From: Paenibacillus spongiae
Lineage (GTDB): Bacteria; Bacillota; Bacilli; Paenibacillales; Paenibacillaceae
Reading direction: 5' to 3'
Length of the DNA stretch: 64,000 nt
Assembly: GCF_024734895.1 (NCBI RefSeq)
Contig: NZ_CP091430.1
Coordinates: forward strand, 6,528,501 to 6,592,500
Of this stretch, positions 33,736 through 42,683 are shown in pieces (the first letter of the stretch is position 1; the number at the start of each line of letters is the position of its first letter). Under the pieces are notes generated by a model. The model was not told the origin of the DNA, made no database searches, and was given only the letters and a program-made list of their open reading frames with translations. The translations under genes were made by a program, and so were the position numbers.

Positions 33736-36294
33736 ATGTCTTTTGCTCGTCAAGTCAAACGAGGCAAGAAAAAAATCCAGGCTTTGACCGCCGCCGCCAT
33801 GTTCGGCATGGCCCTTGCCGCCGTCTTCAAGCCGGTTATGGCGGAATCGCCTCAAGCTACGGTCAGCGGAATCGTATTCGTCGACAAGAACGAGAACGGC
33901 GTACAGGATTCAAACGAAAACGGCCTTCCGGGAATCAGCGTTTCGGACGGGGCAACCATCGTCCTCTCGGACGCCCAAGGCAAATACATGCTGCCGGTCA
34001 ACCCGGACCGCCGCGCGACGGACATGGTGTTTATTACCACTCCAGACGGCTACACGATACCGACCGACGAGTATAGAATCCCTAAGTTTTACCAAAATCT
34101 AGGTCAGCTTCAGCCCGGCGAGAACCGCGATGTTCATTTCGGACTACTAAAGGCGCCTGAAACGTCCAACCCGAACTTTGATTTCGTCGGGATTGCCGAC
34201 GTTCACGTCCAGGCCGGAACGACCAACAACCGCGAGCGTTTCACGAACCAATTGTCGCAATTGAACGAGCTCTCCGGCAGCCCCGCCTTCATCACCATCA
34301 GCGGCGATATTACGAATAACGCGACGGACGCGGAGTTCAAGGACTTCGTTGCCAGCACGGCCACGTCGAAGCTGCCGGTTTATCCGGCGGTAGGCAACCA
34401 TGATTTTACCGGAGGGGCGAACTACTCGGCCCGAATCGACCGCTACCGGAATTATCTGGGTCCGGAATGGTATTCGTTCGATTACGGCAGCAAGCATTTT
34501 ATCATTCTGGAGAACAACCTGGGCATGCGCGAAGCGGATCAGATCCAATGGCTGAAGGAGGATCTGGCCCAGAACGCCAAGAACAAGGAAGTCGTGGTCG
34601 TCACGCACAGGCCGTTCAACAACCCGCAAACGCCGCATCCGGAGGAAGCCCGGCAGTACATCGACCTGCTTGGGGAATATAACACCCGCCTCTTGCTGAT
34701 GGGTCATACGCACGTGAACGACGTGTCGACGGATACGATTGAAACGGCGAAACACGTGGTCACCAACTCCAGCTCCTATACGATCGACCAGACGCCGAAC
34801 GGCTTCCGCGTCATCTCCTTCAAGGGCGATGAGGAGTCCAATCCGTTCAAGTATTACGACGTCAATCAAAGTCTGGCCATCGTCAATCCGGCACCCGGCA
34901 GCAAAGCGCCGCAGGCAGACATTCAAGTGCAGGTCAACGCCTATAACACGTCGAGCAATGTGACGGAGGCGACATACCGCATTGACGGCGGCAAGTGGCA
35001 TTCCCTGTCAGGCAGCGGAGCGATGACCTGGTCGGCCTTATGGAAAGCGGGCAAAGAAGCGCTCGGCGAGCATACGATTGAAGTCCGGGTGACGGACGAC
35101 AGCCAAAAAACATGGTCGGAGAGCAGCACCTTCACCCTGGTCGAGCCTTCTGAAGCGGTCGTGCCGCAGCAGGGCGAGAACTGGCCGATGTTCCACGGCA
35201 ATGCCCAGCATACGGGAGAAGCATTGGACGAACTGGCGCCTGATTTGAAGCTGGCCTGGAGCCACTTGACCGAAGGCACCATTCTCACTTCGTCGCCGGC
35301 GATCGTAGACGGCAGCGTCTATATCGGCACGAGAGACGAGGACGACACGAAAGAAAATACCGTGCTCGCGTTGGATTTGAAGACAGGCCGCGAGAAGTGG
35401 AAGCTTGAAGCGGATGCCCAAGTTCAAGCCTCCCCTGCGGTAGCCGGCGGCATCGTCTACGCATCTACGATCCGCGGAACCCTGTATGCGCTGGATGCGG
35501 AAACGGGAAGCAAGGTATGGGAGAAGAAGATTGGAACGGGCGAAGTCAATCGCGCTTGGATGTACTACTCGCCTACCGTTGAGGATGGAATCGTGTACCA
35601 AGCGTATAGCTCGATGCGCGGCGGGGAAATGATGGCCCTTGATGCGAAGACGGGAGAAACAGTATGGACCGCCAAGCTCGCGGGCGGCTGGATCACCGAG
35701 TCGACTCCTGTTGTGAAGGATGGCAAAGTATACGTCGGAGCCGACGGCGGCTATTTGATCGCCATCGATGCAAAGACCGGGAACGAGCTATGGCGTGCGC
35801 GCCCTGCCGGCGGCTGGATGCATTCGATGCCGGCGATCGCGGACGGCAAGGTGTATATGGGCTACGGCGGCGGATTGATCGTCGCGCTCGATGCTCAAAC
35901 CGGAAAGGAACAATGGCGCTATAAAACCGACATGAGCACATCCTACATTGCCGGCAATACGACGGGCTCATCCCCGGCGGTAGTCGACGGCGTCGTCTAT
36001 ATGGGCTTCCCGAACGGCAAAGTCGAGGCACTGAATGCCGAAACGGGCGCCCTGCTCTGGAGCGCGGCGACCGAGGGCGGCATCATCTCGTCCGCGGCGG
36101 TTTCCGGCGGTACCGTGTACGTCGGCTCGAACGACGGTTTCTTGTACGCGCTGGACAAACAGAACGGAGAGGTCCAGTGGTCCTACGAAATCGGCGCATG
36201 GATTGCTTCATCGCCTGCCATTTCCGGCAACACCCTTGTTGTGGGCGCATTTGACGGCAACGTCTATGCCTTCACCTCCACGAAGAAGGAATAA
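33736..36294 (+). CDS. Exported metallophosphoesterase with PQQ-type beta-propeller domain
   Basis: An 852-residue exported protein. The N-terminal export signal has a basic stretch (RQVKRGKKK) and hydrophobic core. Residues about 42-135 form an SdrD-B/CNA-like beta domain (VSGIVFVDKNENGVQD). The calcineurin-like phosphoesterase (about 145-360) shows GIADVHV, ISGDITNN, AVGNHD, VVTHRPF and MGHTHVND. A beta-sandwich follows (about 375-470). The C-terminus (about 485-850) is a PQQ-like propeller with repeated VYIGT, ALDAETGSKVW and SSPAV text. It resembles surface phosphatases that hydrolyse wall or nucleotide phosphates. AAGGAGGAAG precedes the ATG. Confidence 0.92.
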   Translation: MSFARQVKRGKKKIQALTAAAMFGMALAAVFKPVMAESPQATVSGIVFVDKNENGVQDSNENGLPGISVSDGATIVLSDAQGKYMLPVNPDRRATDMVFITTPDGYTIPTDEYRIPKFYQNLGQLQPGENRDVHFGLLKAPETSNPNFDFVGIADVHVQAGTTNNRERFTNQLSQLNELSGSPAFITISGDITNNATDAEFKDFVASTATSKLPVYPAVGNHDFTGGANYSARIDRYRNYLGPEWYSFDYGSKHFIILENNLGMREADQIQWLKEDLAQNAKNKEVVVVTHRPFNNPQTPHPEEARQYIDLLGEYNTRLLLMGHTHVNDVSTDTIETAKHVVTNSSSYTIDQTPNGFRVISFKGDEESNPFKYYDVNQSLAIVNPAPGSKAPQADIQVQVNAYNTSSNVTEATYRIDGGKWHSLSGSGAMTWSALWKAGKEALGEHTIEVRVTDDSQKTWSESSTFTLVEPSEAVVPQQGENWPMFHGNAQHTGEALDELAPDLKLAWSHLTEGTILTSSPAIVDGSVYIGTRDEDDTKENTVLALDLKTGREKWKLEADAQVQASPAVAGGIVYASTIRGTLYALDAETGSKVWEKKIGTGEVNRAWMYYSPTVEDGIVYQAYSSMRGGEMMALDAKTGETVWTAKLAGGWITESTPVVKDGKVYVGADGGYLIAIDAKTGNELWRARPAGGWMHSMPAIADGKVYMGYGGGLIVALDAQTGKEQWRYKTDMSTSYIAGNTTGSSPAVVDGVVYMGFPNGKVEALNAETGALLWSAATEGGIISSAAVSGGTVYVGSNDGFLYALDKQNGEVQWSYEIGAWIASSPAISGNTLVVGAFDGNVYAFTSTKKE

Positions 36295-36301
36295 CACGCC
36301 T

Positions 36302-36338
36302 AAGAGGTTGATCCCGGCGGGATCGGCCTCTTTTCTTT
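36302..36338 (+). terminator. Terminator of the phosphoesterase gene
   Basis: AAGAGG / CCTCTT with inner GATCCCG / GGGATC, followed by TTTTCTTT on the plus strand. Confidence 0.85.
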
Positions 36339-36372
36339 GCCGTGGGCTTACCTCTTCTATTGCCATCCTCGG

Positions 36373-36829
36373 TTATTTCGCATCGATTCTCGTTTCTCCG
36401 TCGATGGGAACGATAATCTTATCCTTGTTCGCCTCTTCCGTCCGGTCCAGCCGTCCGATCTCCTTCCCATTGCCCGCACTTTCCACGGTGCCGTAGATGG
36501 TTAGATCCAGCATGAACATATCCGCGATATAAACCGCTTCGCAGAATGGAGCCGGTTTCGTCCCTCGCTCGCGATGCTCGGTGGAAGCTCCCGATCCGTC
36601 CCTCTGCCACTAACTTCCCCGAGGCCATCCTCATTGATCTCGATATAACTCTTAAGCCCCTTATACTCCTTATAAAAGCGAAGGGCCTCTCCTTTCGGGA
36701 GTGTGTAGTCGAAAGTAAACCCCTCGCCTGTCGGTACCAAAGCGTCCTCATCTAATAGATCTTGCCATCTATGTAAGTTGAACGAAAGAACTTCGATTGT
36801 GTCTCGTACGGCACGATCTCTGCGGACAT
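36373..36829 (-). pseudogene. Broken gene with at least two frameshifts
   Basis: Reading the minus strand, three frames hold consecutive parts: MSAEIVPYETQSKFFRST (from 36829, with GAGG upstream), then DEDALVPTGEGFTFDYTLPK ... ELPPSIASEGRN, then APFCEAVYIADMFMLDLTIY ... IVPIDGETRIDAK and a stop at 36373. Indels are needed near 36747 and 36555. The parts look like one compact protein, about 150 residues when intact. The 5' part overlaps a terminal inverted repeat of the element at 36769, so insertion may have damaged it. Family unknown. Confidence 0.6.
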
Positions 36830-37104
36830 ACAGTCCTCAATTTGCAGGAAACCCGACTTTTATTAGGTGCTGCGGACCCTGAGTCCGCTATTCGTCGCAA
36901 ATGCGGGGGATCGAGGCCGTTTCGCAGCCAATAGAGGACTGAGGGTCCGCAAGTGCAACAAAATTGGGCCGACAAGGCGAAATAGCGGACTCACGGTCCG
37001 TAATAATCGATAACAATCGATACGGTCGCCAATGCGGGTCGCCGCTGACCATCTCATGCCTGTTTGCCGTTCGGCCGTGCGAAACTTTCGTTCAACTTAT
37101 CTAG
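36769..37104. repeat. 336-bp element bounded by 20-bp inverted repeats
   Basis: CTATGTAAGTTGAACGAAAG at 36769-36788 and, inverted, CTAGATAAGTTGAACGAAAG at 37085-37104 match at 18 of 20 bases. The same terminal sequence bounds the element at 46536. There is no transposase frame inside, so it resembles a MITE. It contains the GCGGAC motif cluster. Confidence 0.6.
36872..37000. repeat. Cluster of three GCGGAC...GTCCGC dyad motifs
   Basis: GCGGACCCTGAGTCCGC (36872), AGGACTGAGGGTCCGC (36935) and GCGGACTCACGGTCCG (36985) are variants of one imperfect palindrome, each next to AATAG-like text. They are short extragenic palindromes lying inside the inverted-repeat element. Confidence 0.6.
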
Positions 37105-37264
37105 ACGCCCCGGACTTGGAAAAAGTTGCTATACTCGAAGAGAGGAGCATTCGCATTCGCGCCCGAAATATTTTTACGGAAAAGCTCCATTTGTTCCAAC
37201 ACTTTGCGAGGATATACGTTTTACTGTGTAGAACCAACTACAATAACGAATTGGAGGGTTTTAC

Positions 37265-37960
37265 ATGGAAAAGATGGAGCAGGCGAGCAGCATTTCGAAT
37301 CTGGGCATTCTCGATCTCACGGGGAAGAAGCCGGAGGACTTGGAAGGCATCACGCTTATTGAGAGCGTAGGCATCCTGATCGCTCCCGCATCGTTATCGG
37401 GCACGTTGATGAAGATCACGCAGAGAAACATCGGGATGACGATTTCATTGCCGGAGACGGCTGGGAAAATCAAAATGTTCAACGGCCAGCTAACCTTGAG
37501 CGGCGACGTGTTCGCAAACCATACAGGCGCGCCGGAAGATATTCTTGTCCTTGTAGGTCAAGTGGTCATCACGTCCCCCATCCCAAAGGTCGGCTTTAGC
37601 GAGGTCGTTGTGGCGGGTCAGATGATCGCCCCTAAGAGCGATGAGGCGATGATCGCCAGCGCGGTGACGCAGCTGTCCGGCCAGATCGTCTATTACAGCT
37701 CCGGCTCCCCGCGGATTTTTATCGGCGACGAGACATTCTCGAAGGGCTTCTTTGACCTTATCGACGACAAGATGGCTATGGTGCTAATAGGGGATCATGA
37801 AATCGCGGACGATGTGGACGCGGCAACCCTAAAACAGAAAGTATCGGAAATCGTGCTGATCGGCGAGCTGTCGGTTCCGAAAGCGCTTGTTCCCGTTACG
37901 CAATTCCTTGCGGTTGCACTGCTCGGTTCGATCGAAGCACGAGACGAACAAGACGCTTAA
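37265..37960 (+). CDS. Repetitive beta-structure protein upstream of an ECF sigma factor
   Basis: A 231-residue protein without signal peptide. The text alternates hydrophobic strands and turns in a repetitive manner (ITLIESVGILIAPASLSGTL; ILVLVGQVVITSPIP; EVVVAGQMIAPKS; EIVLIGELSVPKALV), suggesting a beta-helix or stacked sheet. No known family was recognised. The ATG has GGAGGG upstream. The sigma-factor gene starts nine bases after its stop, so the two are co-transcribed and this protein may be its regulator, sensor or partner. Confidence 0.75.
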   Translation: MEKMEQASSISNLGILDLTGKKPEDLEGITLIESVGILIAPASLSGTLMKITQRNIGMTISLPETAGKIKMFNGQLTLSGDVFANHTGAPEDILVLVGQVVITSPIPKVGFSEVVVAGQMIAPKSDEAMIASAVTQLSGQIVYYSSGSPRIFIGDETFSKGFFDLIDDKMAMVLIGDHEIADDVDAATLKQKVSEIVLIGELSVPKALVPVTQFLAVALLGSIEARDEQDA

Positions 37961-37969
37961 CGGCAGCCG

Positions 37970-38512
37970 ATGAATAAAGCGCTGTTTCAGGAGCTTTATG
38001 CCGGGCACTCCAGGAAGGTGTTTGCTTATTTGCTGGGACGCACCACGAACAAAGATACGGCGGCCGATTTACTCCAGGACACCTTCCTCCGGGTCTGGAA
38101 CCGCATCGACACAGCCGGACATATTCATGAAGATGAACGGCTGCACTGGATCTTTTCGATCGCCTCCAACCTGGTGAAGGATTACTACCGCAAATCTGCA
38201 ACCCGCAAGAAGGCAGATGAAAGAATTCGCGCCGAACGGGCGGAAACCGCCGGCGATCTCTCGCAATGGTTAGCGGGCAAAGAGAGGTTCAGCGAGCTCG
38301 AAGCCGCGATCAACGAACTTCCGGAGGAGCTGCGCTGTATACTGTTGATGAAAGTTATCGGCGGAATGAATAGCTTTCAGATTGGCGACTCCCTGAACGT
38401 ACCCGCAGGGACCGTACGCTATCGCATCGCGCAAGCCAGGCGGCTGCTCGCCGACAAGCTTCATATCCTGCCCGCCGAAGAAAGGGTCGAAAGGAGGAAA
38501 CCCAATGGATGA
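37970..38512 (+). CDS. ECF-type RNA polymerase sigma factor
   Basis: A 180-residue sigma-70 family protein. Region 2 is in the N-terminal third (YAGHSRKVFAYLLGRTTNKD, AADLLQDTFLRVWNRI, HWIFSIASNLVKDYYRKS). Region 4 is at the C-terminus (AINELPEELRCILLMKVIGG, FQIGDSLNVPAGTVRYRIAQ). It directs RNA polymerase to stress- or envelope-type promoters. It lies between the repetitive protein and an 81-residue protein whose ATG overlaps its last codons. No classical zinc-binding or membrane anti-sigma factor is nearby. Confidence 0.93.
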   Translation: MNKALFQELYAGHSRKVFAYLLGRTTNKDTAADLLQDTFLRVWNRIDTAGHIHEDERLHWIFSIASNLVKDYYRKSATRKKADERIRAERAETAGDLSQWLAGKERFSELEAAINELPEELRCILLMKVIGGMNSFQIGDSLNVPAGTVRYRIAQARRLLADKLHILPAEERVERRKPNG

Positions 38513-38750
38513 AGAATGGATGGAAGCCATGCTTCCCGCGCATGTTCAGCGCCAGCTGGATCAGCTCCTGGAGAGCTGGGCTGAACAAATCCCTACGCCG
38601 CAAACGCAATTCGACCTTGATTATGATCATATATGTATGATCTCCAACGAGCTTAGCTACGAGTGGTGGCAGCGTCTGTACGCTCAAACCCGGTTCAATC
38701 CGCTCCCTGTGTTTCCTGCCGGATGGCCCTTCAAGGAAAATGCAGGATAG
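38505..38750 (+). CDS. 81-residue protein overlapping the sigma-factor gene
   Basis: It begins inside the sigma gene (8-nt overlap) with GGAGG about six bases before the ATG, so it is translationally coupled. Sequence: an acidic helical N-terminus (WMEAMLPAHVQRQLDQLLES) and an aromatic-rich C-terminus (YEWWQRLYAQTRFNPLPVFP). It has no membrane segment and no ZAS H-x3-C-x2-C motif. Coupling to a sigma gene suggests an anti-sigma or sigma partner of unfamiliar type; that is inference. Confidence 0.7.
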   Translation: MDEEWMEAMLPAHVQRQLDQLLESWAEQIPTPQTQFDLDYDHICMISNELSYEWWQRLYAQTRFNPLPVFPAGWPFKENAG

Positions 38751-38809
38751 CGGCGACACCTTAGTCGGCATCTCCGTCCCGTTATTCTTCTGCTAGAATC
38801 GAAATCGAA

Positions 38810-38898
38810 CAAGAAAAGAGCCAAGAGAGCCTAGCCCCCTCTTGGCCCAAATAACAAAGAAGTGAGGACGGTTCGATCCCGAACGTCCTCACTTCTTT
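38810..38898 (-). terminator. Double terminator after the APH-fold kinase
   Basis: Two hairpins. A 15-bp perfect stem (AAAGAAGTGAGGACG / CGTCCTCACTTCTTT, 38856-38898) lies four bases past the minus-strand stop. A second, GCCAAGAG / CTCTTGGC (38820-38846), is followed on the minus strand by TCTTTTCTTG. Both also face the end of the sigma operon. Confidence 0.85.
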
Positions 38899-38902
38899 GT
38901 TG

Positions 38903-39820
38903 TTACGGCTTGTACCATGCCGGCACCGCGCTTTCGAAATTCCGGTGATCGTCCAGCACGACACGTATGCGTTCCAGCATCGATTCCAACTGCTCGGGCA
39001 CGACCTGAAGGGTCCACGTGACGGTAGGAAACACAATAAGTGCCGTATACAGAGCGTACAGCTTCCAGAATCGTTCCGGCACCTTCCCTCCGAAGTAACC
39101 GTCAATTTGCCCGATGGAGAAAGGGACGCTTACTTCTCTGCTGAAGTAAGCGACTTTCAGGAAATCATGGTATGGATCGCCCCAATCGTACCGGTTGTAG
39201 TCAATGACGCCCGCATAGCTCCGATTGTGAATGAGCAGGTTGCTCGGATGAAAGTCGTCGTGCTGAAACCGGTCGGGCCGGCCTTTCATCAGAGGCAAAT
39301 TCTCTTCAATATACGACACGATCGCCTCCTCTTCAGACAGCCTGACACCGCAGTTACGGTACGCAAGATACTGCTTCTCATGCTTGGCTTGCCGGCGTAC
39401 ATGCCAAGGCTCCATCCCCGCGGGTGCGGGAAGCTCATGCATGATCCGCAATTCCCGCCCTGCCTCGGATCCGATCTGATATTGTTCGCCTGCGGACAAG
39501 GCCGACAGCACGTCGGTTCCGTCTTCCCCGACCACGAACCGAAGCAGCATGTAGCAGATATCGAGCGATTCGACGGTACCGAAGGCAATGGGTTCCGATG
39601 TTTTGACACCCATGTTATGCACGCGGTGAATGAGATCATATTCGCTGCGTTTGCGATCCATCTGCTGCAGGCCGGAGGTCCGGAGAACATATTGAGGCTG
39701 ACGGCTCTCTCCTTCGAATAACAGAAACTTTTCGTCGAACGAGAACCCTTTATGTATTTGTTTGATGGCTGTAATGTTCCGCAAGATAGGAATGTGCTCA
39801 TGAATATCATTTACGTTCAT
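38903..39820 (-). CDS. Aminoglycoside-phosphotransferase-fold kinase
   Basis: A 305-residue APH-family protein. The catalytic loop FQHDDFHPSNLLI and the metal-binding VIDYNRYDWGDPYHDF follow the Brenner motif and DFG-equivalent in spacing. The N-terminal lobe has FLLFEGESRQPQYVLRTS and the hinge YMLLRFVVGEDG. Families with this fold phosphorylate aminoglycosides, macrolides, choline, fructosamines or homoserine; nothing here picks one. The ATG has AAAGGGGGG upstream. Monocistronic with a double terminator. Confidence 0.88.
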   Translation of the reverse strand: MNVNDIHEHIPILRNITAIKQIHKGFSFDEKFLLFEGESRQPQYVLRTSGLQQMDRKRSEYDLIHRVHNMGVKTSEPIAFGTVESLDICYMLLRFVVGEDGTDVLSALSAGEQYQIGSEAGRELRIMHELPAPAGMEPWHVRRQAKHEKQYLAYRNCGVRLSEEEAIVSYIEENLPLMKGRPDRFQHDDFHPSNLLIHNRSYAGVIDYNRYDWGDPYHDFLKVAYFSREVSVPFSIGQIDGYFGGKVPERFWKLYALYTALIVFPTVTWTLQVVPEQLESMLERIRVVLDDHRNFESAVPAWYKP

Positions 39821-39918
39821 GCTAGCCCCCCTTTGATTTACTCCTAATAGAGTACCACAAAAATTTTCATATTTCTTCCAGAAATATTGTCAACAATCCA
39901 TGTTTTTCATTTATTCAT

Positions 39919-39955
39919 ACAAAAAAAGAGCAGATCGCCTCGGCGTCCTGCCCCA
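39919..39955 (-). terminator. Terminator of the RCC1-like gene
   Basis: On the minus strand GCAGGACGCC / GGCGATCTGC (imperfect) with a GA loop is followed by TC and seven Ts. Confidence 0.75.
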
Positions 39956-39986
39956 TTTTGTACATCTCTTAACAAAACCTGAACAA

Positions 39987-41474
39987 TTACATCGTAATCG
40001 AAATCCGGTCTTCCTTCTGGACCCAGTCGACCTTGGCCCCCAGCGATTCGCTGATGAAACGAAGCGGCAAGTAGGAGGTGCCATTGATGCCGAAGGGCTC
40101 ATTGGCCAGCTTCACAATCGCATTGTTCAGCTTCATCTCGCCCGTCTTGTAATCGATGAGGATGGTGACGCCTGGCTTGCCCGCTTCTTTCCGGACGATC
40201 GTTACCGTTTTCTTCATTTCGTCCCATTCGACAGATGCACCCAGCTTCTCGAAGATGGAGCGAAGCGGAATAAATGCCTGCCCGCTGCGGGTGATGACGC
40301 CGCTTGTCAAGATCGCCGGTTCGTCGTTCAACTCGACCTGAATCGCCTGTTGAACCGGTACCGCCTCGCTATGCATAAATTCGTAGTCGCCATACCCCAG
40401 CTCGGCATTCTTGTTCACGCCCCAGCCCCACAGCGTTCCGTCATTCTTCAGCATAATTGCATGTCTTCCGCCGCTCTTGATTTGGCTGATATCCGTCGCA
40501 AGCTGCTCGAAGGCCGGATTGCTCGGCATCGCTTCCCGCTCGATGGAAGCCATGAGAACCTTCCCCTTATGGGTAAGCACAAGCAGGGAGCGTTCCGCGA
40601 TGACGGCATCCTTCACATCGCTGACCGTGTTCAATAGAATCGGCACGGTTCCCTTATGATATGTCGTCCCGTCCGAGAATCCGGTAATCGTCGCTCCCCA
40701 ATACCAGAGACGGGATTGACTGTCGATGGCAAGATGGGTGTTCCCGTTCGTTCGAATTTGCCGGATATTCGACAGCTCTTTGATCTGGACAGCCTTCACT
40801 TGGCTGGCCGGCGTCTCGGCCCCGGTAAATTCCGTCTGCCAGGTCCAGACCGTCCCGTCTTCTTTGAGCGCCAGATTCCGGTCGATTGCAATGATGCGGT
40901 CCAGCCCTTGAATCGGACTGAACACTTGCGGCGATTCCGTATCCTTCACGGCGGTTCCATCCTTCTTCAGGAAGACCAGCCGCTGATAACCGTCCTTAGG
41001 ATAGGATTCGTAATAATTGCTGATGGCCGTTACGTTATCGATTCCCTGAAGCGGATTAATTTGGGTGATATCCCATTTTCCATCCTTCTTCGGAAGGACC
41101 GATACTTTCCCTTGCGCATCGACAGCCAGCAGCTCGTCCCAATTGGAATAGACGAAGGCCGCGTTATCCAGCTCCTTGACCGGCTGCACCTGAGCGGCCG
41201 AAGAGAGAGCGCTTCGATCCCAATACCAGACCGAATGATCCTCCTTCATGACAAGCTGTCCCGCTAACGAACGAGACACGTCTGTCAGCCCATGAACCTG
41301 CGTAGGAACCGACTGATTCTGCCCCCATTCCCAATAGGTTCCATCCGATTTTACGAGGGATGTCGGCTCGAAGGAACGAATACTGCTATTCGTCTCCGAT
41401 GCCGGGGCAGCACTGGCCAGCGAGGCTGCGGACAAGCAGGAGACCAGACTTAGAACAGCGATCAACTTCTTCAT
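39987..41474 (-). CDS. Secreted RCC1-like propeller protein with C-terminal stalk (CuAO-N-like) domain
   Basis: A 495-residue exported protein. The signal peptide begins MKKLIAVLSLVSCLSAASLA and ends near an SAAPA site. Residues about 40-370 hold RCC1-type repeats (LVKSDGTYWEWGQN, LALKEDGTVWTWQTE, MLKNDGTLWGWGVNKNAELG). The C-terminal ~120 residues are the copper-amine-oxidase N-domain type found on Paenibacillus surface proteins (QAFIPLRSIFEKLGASVEWD; SYLPLRFISESLGAKVDW). It likely binds ligand or wall polymer. I chose the ATG at 41474, after GGAAGGAG. Confidence 0.9.
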   Translation of the reverse strand: MKKLIAVLSLVSCLSAASLASAAPASETNSSIRSFEPTSLVKSDGTYWEWGQNQSVPTQVHGLTDVSRSLAGQLVMKEDHSVWYWDRSALSSAAQVQPVKELDNAAFVYSNWDELLAVDAQGKVSVLPKKDGKWDITQINPLQGIDNVTAISNYYESYPKDGYQRLVFLKKDGTAVKDTESPQVFSPIQGLDRIIAIDRNLALKEDGTVWTWQTEFTGAETPASQVKAVQIKELSNIRQIRTNGNTHLAIDSQSRLWYWGATITGFSDGTTYHKGTVPILLNTVSDVKDAVIAERSLLVLTHKGKVLMASIEREAMPSNPAFEQLATDISQIKSGGRHAIMLKNDGTLWGWGVNKNAELGYGDYEFMHSEAVPVQQAIQVELNDEPAILTSGVITRSGQAFIPLRSIFEKLGASVEWDEMKKTVTIVRKEAGKPGVTILIDYKTGEMKLNNAIVKLANEPFGINGTSYLPLRFISESLGAKVDWVQKEDRISITM

Positions 41475-41607
41475 TACGCGCGTGACTCCTTCCGGTACAG
41501 GAAATATAAACACATTCTGCTTATTATTTACACCGTACTGACGTACTCGCGCACGCAAAGGTTGCACAAAAATATTCGCTGTTCTGTTTCCCGACTATTC
41601 CTCCCGC

Positions 41608-42420
41608 TTATTTAGAAGCTTCGTATAACGATGCTCCGACGGCGCCGCAGTACTCCCCATTTCGGAGAAATAGAGGATTTCCTCCTCTTAGCTTCGTATA
41701 CCGGATGACCACCTCTTTGAGAAGGTTATTCCGGAGAAACGATGAGCCGATGAATATAACGGAGGACACGCCGCATTGCCCGGCGGCAAGCACGCTCGTC
41801 GTCGCCACGGTCTCGCCGACTAAGCCGATCACAGCCGCCAATAGCTCCTCTTGCGATAGAGAAGCAAGCGATGCGGAAGGCAGCAAATGCCCGAAATTGC
41901 TCGCCGTCAAGTCTCCCGGTATCGGTGGCTCCGCGCCTTCATAGATATGGCTCACCTTCAGATCGATTCGGTCCCGCGCGCCCTTGGCTGCCAGCCGCAC
42001 GATTTGCTCATAATCGGTTATCCCGGTTAATAATTGCGCCAGCCCCATCATCGTTCCGCCGCCCACTCCGGTTCCGCCAATCCGCTTCTGGTGACGATCC
42101 GTCACATGGTGAATGGAAGTGCCTGTTCCTACATTCGTTACCAGATACGCGTCCTCAGTGAAGTCGTGATCGGCGAGAAAGTAGCGCACGCCTTGACTGG
42201 TTGCCTCGAACTCTACAATCTCCGCAGCGGACCGCTTCATCTTCGATTTCAACAAAGCGGCCTTGCCGCCGGTCACACAAACTTGAGCTTCATCGAACCC
42301 ATTGATCCACGAAGCCACATAGTCCAATTGGACGCTGGGAAATTTATGATATTTGAGCCCTCCCCTGTTCCGGCATACAACTTTAATGAGTGTCCCGCCC
42401 GCATCGATACCGATGTTCAT
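41608..42420 (-). CDS. coaW: Type II pantothenate kinase
   Basis: A 270-residue ASKHA-fold kinase, first step of coenzyme A synthesis (pantothenate to 4'-phosphopantothenate). The phosphate-1 motif IGIDAGGTLIKVV is at the N-terminus. LVTNVGTGTSIHHV and GGTGVGGGTMMGLAQLLTG match CoaW and eukaryotic PanK. The C-terminus has SVIFIGSSFLRNN. The length equals Staphylococcus/Bacillus CoaW. The ATG has GGAAAGGAAG upstream. Another pantothenate kinase (CoaX or CoaA) may exist elsewhere in the genome. Confidence 0.93.
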   Translation of the reverse strand: MNIGIDAGGTLIKVVCRNRGGLKYHKFPSVQLDYVASWINGFDEAQVCVTGGKAALLKSKMKRSAAEIVEFEATSQGVRYFLADHDFTEDAYLVTNVGTGTSIHHVTDRHQKRIGGTGVGGGTMMGLAQLLTGITDYEQIVRLAAKGARDRIDLKVSHIYEGAEPPIPGDLTASNFGHLLPSASLASLSQEELLAAVIGLVGETVATTSVLAAGQCGVSSVIFIGSSFLRNNLLKEVVIRYTKLRGGNPLFLRNGEYCGAVGASLYEASK

Positions 42421-42480
42421 CGTTTCACTTCCTTTCCTAGGTTAACCATGTACTGAGAATGCCAGTTTCATATGTAAAAT

Positions 42481-42545
42481 GCTGCTTCGCAAACGGAATG
42501 TTCTTACGATCGCTTCGCCAGAATCATTCCTCCTGACGCTCATCG
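42481..42545 (+). repeat. Partial copy (B) of the dispersed intergenic repeat
   Basis: GCTGCTTCGCAAACGGAATG, TTCTTACGATCGCT and CAGAATCATTCCTCCTG parallel the inner half of the element at 46536 (read on its minus strand). The outer inverted repeats are not recognisable. Confidence 0.55.
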
Positions 42546-42646
42546 TTTATTCTTAGCTAACTCTTACATTACCACAGCATCCGTCTCCGGTGTAATCCTT
42601 CCCTTCCGCCCTTTAACCGGAGGTTCGCAAGAGCCCGTTACCCGAA

Positions 42647-42679
42647 GAAGGCAGCTTGCGCAATTGCGAAGCTGCCTTC
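42647..42679 (-). terminator. Hairpin just after the SulP gene
   Basis: An 11-bp perfect stem GAAGGCAGCTT / AAGCTGCCTTC, five bases past the stop. T residues after it are few, so it is a probable but weak terminator. Confidence 0.6.
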
Positions 42680-42683
42680 GATT

